NCBI RefSeq assembly: GCF_900110105.1
Contig: NZ_FOCL01000007.1
Span: forward strand, 310,001 to 374,000
Direction of reading: 5' to 3'
DNA from: Mucilaginibacter gossypiicola
GTDB lineage: Bacteria; Bacteroidota; Bacteroidia; Sphingobacteriales; Sphingobacteriaceae
DNA: 64,000 nt
In this document: positions 17,656-24,677 of the stretch, one piece after another
How positions within the stretch are numbered: position 1 is the stretch's first letter
Layout of the letters: each line of letters begins with the position of its first letter
The notes under the pieces: generated by a model
The model's input: the letters and a program-made list of their open reading frames with translations, nothing else
The model's database searches: none
What the model was told of the DNA's origin: nothing
Translations under genes and position numbers: made by a program

Positions 17656-17752
17656 AGCTTATTTTTAATAACAAACAAGGAAAACCACATTACAACTGTC
17701 TTTTTTATAATTTTTTGACGAATACAGCAGTTGAATTGTAATATTGAATCAT

Positions 17753-18640
17753 ATGAATAATAAGGTTGGACAATTAAGCTTATCAAAATTTGCAGATCTT
17801 TACGCGGACAAGCTGGCCGGCGCCGATTTTTTTGTTGTTGACGAAAAGCAATTACTGAGTTTGAGCGAATATCCTTATCGTTCGGATGGCTATATTATAG
17901 GTATTTGCACCCGCGGTACAGCTAAGGTTGAAGTAAATCTGCAGATCTACGATGCCCGGCCGGATGCCATGCTGTTGGCAACCCCCTTTCATGTTTTAAG
18001 GATTTACAACAGCAGTCCTGATTTTTTATGCCGGTTTGTTGTTTTTAGCAAAGCTTTTTTAATTGAAAATAGTGTAAACAGCCATTTTCTTGAATCGTTC
18101 AGCTATTTTAACAGTGCATCTATCCCCGTGATATACCCGGATAGTGCCGATGCGAAAATGATACTGGAAATTTATTTACTGATCCAGCAAAAACTGACAC
18201 GGGAAGGGCATCCATACCACGTTGAAATATCCAGGAGCATTTTAATGACGTTGCTTTATGAGATTCAGGCTATTTATGAAAAGCAGCATACCATAATAAA
18301 GGGCAAGCAAACCAGGAAACAGGAGCTGAACGTACTTTTCCAGGCCCTGGTTTTCCATCATTATAAAGAACACCGTAACGTGCAGTATTATGCCGACGCA
18401 CTTTATGTTTCCTCCAAGCATTTAACAGAAACTATTAAGGAAGTAACCGGAAGGACCGCCGGTGAATGGATAGATGATGCCGTAATTCTCGAAGCCAAGG
18501 TATTGCTAAGAAATCACGAGATCAGCATAGCCCGTGCAGCCGAGAGTATCCATTTCCCCGATCAATCTTCCTTTGGAAAATATTTCAAGAAGCATACAGG
18601 CATGTCGCCATCTGATTACAGGGCGATATCTGCACATTGA
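17753..18640 (+). CDS. AraC-family transcriptional regulator
   Basis: About 295 residues: an N-terminal cupin-like sensor domain (about 20-160) and a C-terminal double helix-turn-helix (about 190-290, with NVQYYADALYVSSKHLTETIKE and the second helix pair ending in DQSSFGKYFKKHTGMSPSDYR). I use the ATG at 17753 rather than the TTG at 17744. It sits between the FadL operon and the acyl-CoA dehydrogenase gene, with an identical 28-bp sequence on each side. It is therefore the natural candidate to bind those sites and control fatty-acid import and degradation, possibly sensing a fatty acid. Confidence 0.92.
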   Translation: MNNKVGQLSLSKFADLYADKLAGADFFVVDEKQLLSLSEYPYRSDGYIIGICTRGTAKVEVNLQIYDARPDAMLLATPFHVLRIYNSSPDFLCRFVVFSKAFLIENSVNSHFLESFSYFNSASIPVIYPDSADAKMILEIYLLIQQKLTREGHPYHVEISRSILMTLLYEIQAIYEKQHTIIKGKQTRKQELNVLFQALVFHHYKEHRNVQYYADALYVSSKHLTETIKEVTGRTAGEWIDDAVILEAKVLLRNHEISIARAAESIHFPDQSSFGKYFKKHTGMSPSDYRAISAH

Positions 18641-18649
18641 TAAAAAACA

Positions 18650-18740
18650 TGTCATTGCGAGCGATAGCGCGGCAATCGCACAGAGGCATGGTCGCCCTGT
18701 ATAGCATGCGATTGCTTCGTCGTTCCTCCTCGCAATGACA
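18650..18740. repeat. Dispersed palindromic element, GTCATTGCGAG family, copy 2
   Basis: Termini TGTCATTGCGAG (18650-18661) and CTCGCAATGACA (18729-18740) with the inner GATTGCTTCGT half. Inserted between the AraC gene and site 2. Confidence 0.85.
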
Positions 18741-18780
18741 TTTTTTTCTGTCCCCCAATAATTCTTCCCCCTTCTTATTT

Positions 18781-18808
18781 CCGACTTTTTGACTAATATC
18801 TCCGCATT
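18781..18808 (+). promoter_or_regulatory. Fatty-acid regulon element, site 2 (upstream of acyl-CoA dehydrogenase)
   Basis: 28 of 28 bases identical to the minus-strand reading of site 1, with conserved blocks CCGA, TTGAC and TCCGC. It lies 65 bases upstream of the preferred ATG (18874). It is followed, as at site 1, by GCCCTTT two bases later. Confidence 0.8.
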
Positions 18809-18873
18809 GCTGCCCTTTCTTTGGCCTGGTAATGCCTCTAATTTTACTCCTGATTATAAACCAGAAAAACTTT

Positions 18874-20670
18874 ATGAATGCCACAGAACCGATGAAAGCC
18901 ATAAAAGGAGGCGAGTTTCTGATCAGGGAAACTTCCGCGGATAGCATTTTTATTCCCGAAGAATGGAATGAAGAGCAGTTGATGATCGCTGAAACATGTA
19001 CCAATTTTCTTGCACAGCAGGTAACACCAAATCTACAGCGAATTGACGAACAGGAGGAGGGATTAATGCGTCACTTAATGGATGAGGCAGGTGCATTGGG
19101 ACTGTTAGGTATATCAGTACCCGAAGAATATGGTGGTTTTGGCAAGGATTTTAAAACCGCCATGCTGGTTACGGAAAAGCTGGGTGCCGGGCATTCATTT
19201 TCTGTCGCATTTTCGGCACATACCGGGATAGGTACCATGCCTATATTGTATTATGGTAATGATGCACAAAAGCAAAAATATATCCCTAAGCTGGCCAGCG
19301 GTGAGTGGAAGGGAGCTTATTGCCTTACAGAACCATCTGCCGGCTCGGACGCCAACTCGGGTAAAACAAGGGCAAAACTTTCTGCCGATGGTAAGCATTA
19401 TCTCATCACAGGGCAAAAAATGTGGATCACTAATGCGGGTTTTGCAGATGTGTTTACCGTTTTCGCCAAGATAGATGACGATGAAAACCTGAGCGCGTTT
19501 ATCGTTGAAAAAGATTTTGAAGGCCTTTCGCTCAATACAGAAGAGCATAAAATGGGTATTAAGGGAAGCTCAACCCGCCAGGTGTTTTTTAATGATTGCA
19601 AAGTGCCGGTTGAAAACCTCCTTTCCGAAAGGCAGAATGGGTTTAAGATTGCTGTTAATATCCTAAACCTCGGTCGTATCAAATTAGGCGGCGGAACTGT
19701 TGGTGCAAGTAAAGATGTGATCACCTCATCGGTGCGTTACGCTAACGAACGGGAGCAGTTTGGTCGCGCCATCTCCAAATACGGCGCGATAAAATATAAA
19801 CTGGCCGAACAGGCGATCCGTACCTATGCTGCCGAATCGGCGGTGTACAGGGCCAGTCAAAATATGGAGGAGGCTACCGAAATGTTAATCGCATCCGGTC
19901 TCGACGAAACCAAAGCCAAATTGAAGGGGACTGAGCAATACGCCATTGAGGCAGCAATCCTTAAAGTTCATGCCTCAGAAGTTTTGGATTATGTAACCGA
20001 CGAAGGTGTGCAGATCTACGGTGGCATGGGCTACAGCGCCGAAGCACCAATGGACAGGTCGTACCGGGACTCAAGGATCAACCGAATCTTTGAAGGTACC
20101 AATGAAATTAACCGGCTGTTAACCGTTGATATGATGCTCAAACGTGCAATGAAGGGCGAACTTGATCTCATGGGGCCGGCCCAGAAAGTGGCCGGTGAAT
20201 TGGTAAGCATCCCTGATTTTGGGGTGACTGAAGAAGATGGCCTGTTCACCAAAGAAAAGAAATACATAGCCAATTTCAAAAAAGCCATATTGCTGGTAGC
20301 CGGTGCAGCTGTTCAAAAGCTAATGACGCAATTGGGTAAAGAGCAGGAAGTATTGATGAACCTGGCCGATATGCTGATAGAGCTTTATGTGAGCGAATCG
20401 CTGCAATTGAGGGTAGAGAAGCTGGTTGGTTTAAGGGGCGAAGAAGCCTGCAAAGAACAGCTGGATATGATGCGGGTGTACATCAATGATGCTGCGGAAC
20501 ACATAGCCAAATCAGGTAAGGAAGCGTTGAACTCATTTGCCGAAGGCGACGAAAGAAGGATGATGCTGATGGGCCTTAAACGCTTCACCAAAACCGAAGA
20601 TATTAATACCACCCAGGCCCGCAGAAATATTGCTGCAAAACTGATCGCTGAAAATAAATATTGCTTTTAA
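18874..20670 (+). CDS. Acyl-CoA dehydrogenase (long/very-long-chain type)
   Basis: FAD enzyme for the first beta-oxidation step. About 598 residues, longer than the usual 380, as in VLCAD/ACAD9-like and Bacillus FadE-type proteins with an extra C-terminal domain (from about 430). Visible motifs: YCLTEPSAGSD, MWITNAGFAD, and RSYRDSRINRIFEGTNEINR carrying the catalytic glutamate region. The start at 18874 (MNATEPMKAIKGGE) is chosen over 18832, whose extra 14 residues are a non-conserved hydrophobic run. Electrons would pass to the ETF encoded next. Confidence 0.92.
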   Translation: MNATEPMKAIKGGEFLIRETSADSIFIPEEWNEEQLMIAETCTNFLAQQVTPNLQRIDEQEEGLMRHLMDEAGALGLLGISVPEEYGGFGKDFKTAMLVTEKLGAGHSFSVAFSAHTGIGTMPILYYGNDAQKQKYIPKLASGEWKGAYCLTEPSAGSDANSGKTRAKLSADGKHYLITGQKMWITNAGFADVFTVFAKIDDDENLSAFIVEKDFEGLSLNTEEHKMGIKGSSTRQVFFNDCKVPVENLLSERQNGFKIAVNILNLGRIKLGGGTVGASKDVITSSVRYANEREQFGRAISKYGAIKYKLAEQAIRTYAAESAVYRASQNMEEATEMLIASGLDETKAKLKGTEQYAIEAAILKVHASEVLDYVTDEGVQIYGGMGYSAEAPMDRSYRDSRINRIFEGTNEINRLLTVDMMLKRAMKGELDLMGPAQKVAGELVSIPDFGVTEEDGLFTKEKKYIANFKKAILLVAGAAVQKLMTQLGKEQEVLMNLADMLIELYVSESLQLRVEKLVGLRGEEACKEQLDMMRVYINDAAEHIAKSGKEALNSFAEGDERRMMLMGLKRFTKTEDINTTQARRNIAAKLIAENKYCF

Positions 20671-20679
20671 TTTTTTTTA

Positions 20680-20766
20680 AATCCCCTCTTGAGAGGGGGC
20701 GCGAAGGAGCGAGTGGTGGCAGGGGTGTGTTTCTACTACAAGCTTATCAACGCAGAAAAACACCCC
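20680..20766. repeat. Dispersed element, CCCCTCTTGAGAG family, copy 1 (truncated)
   Basis: Starts AATCCCCTCTTGAGAGGGGG and continues through GGCAGGGGTGTGTTTCT to AACACCCC. It matches the reverse complement of the 23411-23520 element along its length but lacks the second terminal arm. It is non-coding and lies immediately after the acyl-CoA dehydrogenase gene. Confidence 0.75.
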
Positions 20767-20778
20767 ATTCGCACGGGC

Positions 20779-20884
20779 AAGCGTCCACGCTTGACTGTTG
20801 GGGACATGTGAGCGTCCACGCTCGCGTTATAAAAGTAAGCGTGGACGCTTACTTAAGCTATAATTCAAGCGAAGGACGCTTGAA
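20779..20884. repeat. Cluster of GCGTCCACGC palindromes
   Basis: GCGTCCACGC at 20781-20790 and 20812-20821 and its complement GCGTGGACGC at 20839-20848 (flanked AAGCGTGGACGCTT), then a related TTCAAGCG/CGCTTGAA hairpin (20864-20871, 20877-20884). It fills the rest of the acyl-CoA dehydrogenase to etfB gap. Confidence 0.7.
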
Positions 20885-20941
20885 CTTGCGGAAGCCTTCA
20901 TTTCCCTAAATAATATCAACCTAAAAAACGAAAAACTGATA

Positions 20942-21685
20942 ATGAGAATATTAGTGTGCATAAGCCAGGTGCCGGACACGAGCACCAAAATTGTATTGAA
21001 AAATAATAATACCTCGGTTAATAGTGATGGCGTTACCTGGGTGATCAATCCGTACGATGAATGGTACGCGTTGATCAAAGCTATCGAATTAAAAGAAAGC
21101 GGTATAGCCACCGACGTTCACCTGGTAACCGTGGGTAAGGCCGATGTTGAGCCTGTGATCAGGAAAGCGCTGGCGTTGGGCGGTGATGAAGCCGTCCGCA
21201 TTGATGCAGATAGTAATGACCCTTACGAAACCGCCCATTATATAGCCGAGTATGCTGCCGGGGTTGGCTATGACCTTATCTTATGCGGCAAAGAATCCAT
21301 CGATTACAATAATGGTACTACAAGTGCTATGCTGGCCGAATTGTTGGGTGTTGATTACATAGGTTCTGCAACCGGCATCCAGGTAGAGGCCGATGCTGCC
21401 GTGGTAACGCGTGAAATTGAAGGCGGCGAAGAAACGGATATTTGTAATTTACCAGTAGTCATTTCCTGCCAAAAAGGTGTTGCCGAAGCACGGATCCCCA
21501 ATATGCGCGGCATAATGGCTGCCCGTACCCGTCCGTTAAAAGTTATCACGCCTTCAAAAGTAAGGGCAGTAACCGAAGTTATTTCCTATGAACTACCGCC
21601 TGCAAAGGCTGGTATCAAACTGGTAAGCCCGGATAACCTGGATGAGCTGATAGAACTGTTGCATACCGAAGCTAAAGTTATTTAA
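20942..21685 (+). CDS. etfB: Electron transfer flavoprotein, beta subunit
   Basis: A 247-residue ETF beta subunit (FixA type). With the alpha subunit it takes electrons from acyl-CoA dehydrogenases and hands them to the respiratory chain. Diagnostic segments: MRILVCISQVPDT at the start, GKESIDYNNGTTSAMLAELLG (about 119-139) and the recognition/nucleotide region PNMRGIMAARTRPLKV. Clusters with its acyl-CoA dehydrogenase upstream and etfA downstream, though 267 bases of nested repeats separate it from etfA. Confidence 0.95.
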   Translation: MRILVCISQVPDTSTKIVLKNNNTSVNSDGVTWVINPYDEWYALIKAIELKESGIATDVHLVTVGKADVEPVIRKALALGGDEAVRIDADSNDPYETAHYIAEYAAGVGYDLILCGKESIDYNNGTTSAMLAELLGVDYIGSATGIQVEADAAVVTREIEGGEETDICNLPVVISCQKGVAEARIPNMRGIMAARTRPLKVITPSKVRAVTEVISYELPPAKAGIKLVSPDNLDELIELLHTEAKVI

Positions 21686-21701
21686 TAATCATATTTTTTG
21701 C

Positions 21702-21924
21702 CCGGTGTGCACACTATGGGTGTCTGGAAGATGAAATTACCGCTAAAAAATATGTCATTGCGAGCGGAGCGTGGCAATCCCGTAGCCAATGCATGTCCGG
21801 CTACGAGATTGCTTCGTTCCCGAAATAGAATCGGGACAGGCAGTTCCTCCTCGCAATGACATAACTTTTAAATCAACATTTACAACTGATCTGCATCTTC
21901 CGAACATCTGTGGTGTGCACACCG
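21702..21924. repeat. Nested inverted repeats between etfB and etfA
   Basis: Outer arms of 32 bases (21702-21733 and 21893-21924; 26 of 32 pair, ends CCGGTGTGCAC / GTGCACACCGG) enclose a complete GTCATTGCGAG-family element (21751-21863; termini TATGTCATTGCGAG and CTCGCAATGACATA). It looks like a mobile palindrome inserted into the loop of an older hairpin. Confidence 0.8.
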
Positions 21925-21952
21925 GAGCATCTCAACCTAAAAAAAATAAAAA

Positions 21953-22930
21953 ATGTCAGTAATAGTATTGGTAGAACATACCGGGGGAATTATAAAAGCG
22001 CAAAGCTTTGAAGCAGTGCAATATGCCGCGCAAATAGCTGAAAAAATGGGTGCTACAGTAACTGCCGTTGCTTTAGGCAGTGTTGCCGCTGACGCAATGG
22101 AAGGCCTTGGCCAGTACGGTGCGCAAAAAGTACTGCACGTTGCCGATAGCCGGTTAGATGAGTTGCATTCAAGGGCATATGCCGGCGCACTGATAGCGGC
22201 AGCACAAAAGGAGGACAGTAAAGTAATTATCACTCTTCATGATCTTAAGGGCAGGGCGGTTGCTCCGCGGGTGGCTGTAAAGTTACAGGCAGGGCTTGTG
22301 GCCGGTGCACTTTCATATCCTGATACGGAAAAAGGATTTGTGATTAAAAAAGCCGTGTTTTCGGGCAAAGCATTTGCGTATGTAAATATTTTAAGTGAGG
22401 TAAAGGTAATTATGCTGATGCCTAATACATTTCCTGTGAAAAAGCTGGAGGGTAAGGCAATTGTTGAGCAACTGGATGTAAGCTTTAACGAAAAGGATTT
22501 CGGCGTAAAAGTTAAATCGGTAAACAAAGTAACCGGTGAAGTACCACTTGCTGATGCCGAACTGGTGGTTTCGGGTGGTCGCGGTTTAAATGGGCCTGAA
22601 AACTGGGGCATCCTGGAGGATCTGGCAAAAGAGCTGGGCGCCGCCACAGCCTGCTCGCGCCCGGTGGCCGATTCGCACTGGCGACCGCATCATGAACATG
22701 TAGGCCAAACAGGAGGCACCGTACGCCCTAATTTGTATATCGCTGTGGGGATCTCAGGGGCCATTCAGCACCTGGCGGGGGTTAACGGTTCAAAAACTAT
22801 TGTAGTGATCAACAAAGACCCGGAAGCCCCATTTTTTAAGGCAGCCAATTACGGCGTGGTCGGTGACGCGCTGGAGATTTTGCCCCGACTAACTGCGGCT
22901 GTGAAAAAATTCAAAGAACATCATCAATAA
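21953..22930 (+). CDS. etfA: Electron transfer flavoprotein, alpha subunit
   Basis: A 325-residue ETF alpha subunit (FixB type), the FAD-holding partner of EtfB. The C-terminal FAD domain is clear: RPVADSHWRPHHEHVGQTG (about 239-257), LYIAVGISGAIQHLAG and INKDPEAPFFKAANYGVVGD. N-terminal domain has the usual alpha/beta fold. The thioesterase gene begins 13 bases after its stop codon. Confidence 0.95.
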   Translation: MSVIVLVEHTGGIIKAQSFEAVQYAAQIAEKMGATVTAVALGSVAADAMEGLGQYGAQKVLHVADSRLDELHSRAYAGALIAAAQKEDSKVIITLHDLKGRAVAPRVAVKLQAGLVAGALSYPDTEKGFVIKKAVFSGKAFAYVNILSEVKVIMLMPNTFPVKKLEGKAIVEQLDVSFNEKDFGVKVKSVNKVTGEVPLADAELVVSGGRGLNGPENWGILEDLAKELGAATACSRPVADSHWRPHHEHVGQTGGTVRPNLYIAVGISGAIQHLAGVNGSKTIVVINKDPEAPFFKAANYGVVGDALEILPRLTAAVKKFKEHHQ

Positions 22931-22943
22931 AATAATCCGGGCT

Positions 22944-23381
22944 ATGGAGTTTTTTTATGAAGGACAGGTGCTGTGGTCGCAGATAGACTCGAACCAGCAC
23001 ATGAGGCATTCTGCCTATGCTGATTTTGCAGCACAGGCCCGCATCATTATGCTGGAAAGCCTGGGTTTAAAATTGCCCACACTTTATGAATACAAAATAG
23101 GGCCGGTACTATTCAGGGAAGAGTTGATCTACCTGCGGGAGATAGGGATCAACGAGCAGATCAGGGTAACCTGCGAGCTTATCAAATCGCGGCCTGATGG
23201 TTCCCGCTGGGCAATCAGGCATGAGCTGTACCGCGGCGATGGCGTTAAAGCTGCAATCATAAATGCCGAGGGCTCATGGATAGATATGGAAAAACGCAAA
23301 CTCGCCATATTGCCAGCAGAACTAAGCGAGATGTTTATGAAAGCACCCCGGAGCAGCGATTATGTTGAAGAGGGCAGTTAA
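22944..23381 (+). CDS. Acyl-CoA thioesterase, hot-dog fold (4HBT type)
   Basis: A 145-residue single hot-dog domain. The N-terminal active-site segment WSQIDSNQHMRHSAYADFAAQAR carries D15, in the place of the catalytic aspartate of YbgC/4-hydroxybenzoyl-CoA thioesterases. LFREELIYLREI and RWAIRHELYRGDG follow the fold. It would hydrolyse acyl-CoA, perhaps as an overflow valve in beta-oxidation. It is co-transcribed with etfA by spacing. Confidence 0.85.
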   Translation: MEFFYEGQVLWSQIDSNQHMRHSAYADFAAQARIIMLESLGLKLPTLYEYKIGPVLFREELIYLREIGINEQIRVTCELIKSRPDGSRWAIRHELYRGDGVKAAIINAEGSWIDMEKRKLAILPAELSEMFMKAPRSSDYVEEGS

Positions 23382-23410
23382 CTTAAGGGGAAAAAGCGCG
23401 GGATTGCGCG

Positions 23411-23520
23411 ATTCCCCTCTTGAGAGCGGTGGAGGGGTGTGTTTCTGCTTTGATAAGCCTGTAGCAGAAACACACCCCTGCCATCACTCGTGCCTCCGCG
23501 CCCCCTCTCAAGAGAGGATT
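23411..23520. repeat. Dispersed element, CCCCTCTTGAGAG family, copy 2
   Basis: Starts with CCCCTCTTGAGAG and ends CTCTCAAGAGAGGATT, with an inner GAGGGGTGTGTTTCTGCT/AGCAGAAACACACCCCT pair. This is the complete form of the 20680-20766 element, in opposite orientation. It is non-coding, in the 292-base gap between the thioesterase and ACBP genes. Confidence 0.8.
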
Positions 23521-23673
23521 TTAAAATCTTTATACAATTAATTGCTTAAGTTAACGGCTAAGCTATATTGAAGAGCCCAATCCAGCCTAAAATAATTAAT
23601 AAATAGTATTGAATATCAGTTTATAAGCTTTAGACTTTATGCCTTCCGCTTTCAGCTTTTAAATAATTTATCT

Positions 23674-23943
23674 ATGACCGACCTAAATGATGCTTTTGAA
23701 AAAGCAGTTAAAGAGAGTAAAGAATTGCCTTCGAAGCCTGATAATGAAACATTACTACGCCTGTACAGTTTATATAAACAGGCAACGGAAGGCGACATCA
23801 ATACAGAAAACCCTCCGGGTATGTTTGATTTTGTGGCTAAAGCAAAGTATGATGCATGGTTAAAACAGAAAGGCATTACTATCGATGATGCCATGCAGCA
23901 ATATATTCAGCTTGTAGCGCAATTATCAAATAAAACCAGTTAG
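23674..23943 (+). CDS. Acyl-CoA-binding protein (ACBP)
   Basis: An 89-residue ACBP domain protein that binds long-chain acyl-CoA in the cytosol. Four-helix features: LLRLYSLYKQATEGD (about 27-41) with the ligand-binding tyrosine/lysine residues and AKAKYDAWLKQKG (about 55-67). ACBP is mainly known from eukaryotes and is patchy in bacteria. Its position between ETF/thioesterase and the FadN block fits a pool or carrier role for beta-oxidation intermediates. Confidence 0.92.
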   Translation: MTDLNDAFEKAVKESKELPSKPDNETLLRLYSLYKQATEGDINTENPPGMFDFVAKAKYDAWLKQKGITIDDAMQQYIQLVAQLSNKTS

Positions 23944-23951
23944 CTTTAATT

Positions 23952-23979
23952 CCGAAATATTGACAAATGTTTCCGCCGT
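23952..23979 (+). promoter_or_regulatory. Fatty-acid regulon element, site 3 (upstream of DUF2147-FadN block)
   Basis: 20 of 28 bases match sites 1 and 2, including CCGA, TTGAC, AAT and TCCGC at identical spacing, and a following CCTTT. It lies 215 bases upstream of the DUF2147 start and just after the ACBP stop codon. A TTG (23960-23962) and CTTTG (23986-23990) at promoter-like spacing overlap it. Confidence 0.6.
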
Positions 23980-24193
23980 TTAGACCTTTGTAAAAGGCCG
24001 CGGAAATAGATATTTGTTATTATAAACCACCCGGTATTATGCCGGGACTAAATTATTTGACCATTTTATAATTCTACCTGTCTCTTTTTTTAGAAGGCTT
24101 CTGATGCCGGATCTTACTATTTGGTGAAATCTGAAAAGCATGTACCTGCTTTAAAAACGAGCTGATCTTATTTATAAAAATAAACCTCAGGCA

Positions 24194-24646
24194 ATGTCAG
24201 TATCAAAGAAACATTTCGTCCGTTTTGCATTAATCCTGCTAACGGTGGTAGCTGTAAGCATCAACGCAAAAGCACAAACCGATAAAATTGAGGGCTTATG
24301 GTACAATGATGTAAAAAGTGCCAAAATCCAGATCACAAGGGAAAGCAACGGCAAGTTTTACGGTAAGGTGGTATGGCTTAAGGAACCCCTGAAAAACGGG
24401 AAGCCCAAAGTTGACGAAATGAATACCGATGAAAAGCTCCGCTCAAGGCCAAGGCTGGGCCTACCTGTATTGGCCGATTTTATAAAAGATGGCGATAACA
24501 AATATTCGGGCGGAACAATTTACGACCCTAATAACGGTAAAACGTACTCCTGCAAAATGACCTACAAAGGTGGAACCCTGGATATCCGCGGATACATCGG
24601 TATTTCACTTTTCGGGCGTACAACAACCTGGTCTCGGGCCGAATAA
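24194..24646 (+). CDS. Exported DUF2147 protein
   Basis: A 150-residue protein with a clear signal peptide (about 1-28, ending AKAQ). The DUF2147 domain follows: IEGLWYNDVKSAKIQI, FYGKVVWLKEP, GLPVLADF, GGTIYDPNNGKTYSCKM and DIRGYIGISLFGRTTTW. It is probably a small periplasmic beta-barrel; function unknown. It is placed between regulon site 3 and the FadN gene (31-base gap), so it is probably expressed with beta-oxidation genes. Confidence 0.9.
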   Translation: MSVSKKHFVRFALILLTVVAVSINAKAQTDKIEGLWYNDVKSAKIQITRESNGKFYGKVVWLKEPLKNGKPKVDEMNTDEKLRSRPRLGLPVLADFIKDGDNKYSGGTIYDPNNGKTYSCKMTYKGGTLDIRGYIGISLFGRTTTWSRAE

Positions 24647-24677
24647 ATTAAAGAATTAATAAAACAAGCAGATACTA

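Noticed and set aside
20680..20884. Repeats that might suggest a CRISPR array
   Set aside because: Copies are palindromic, irregularly spaced and too short, with no uniform spacers and no cas genes in the window.
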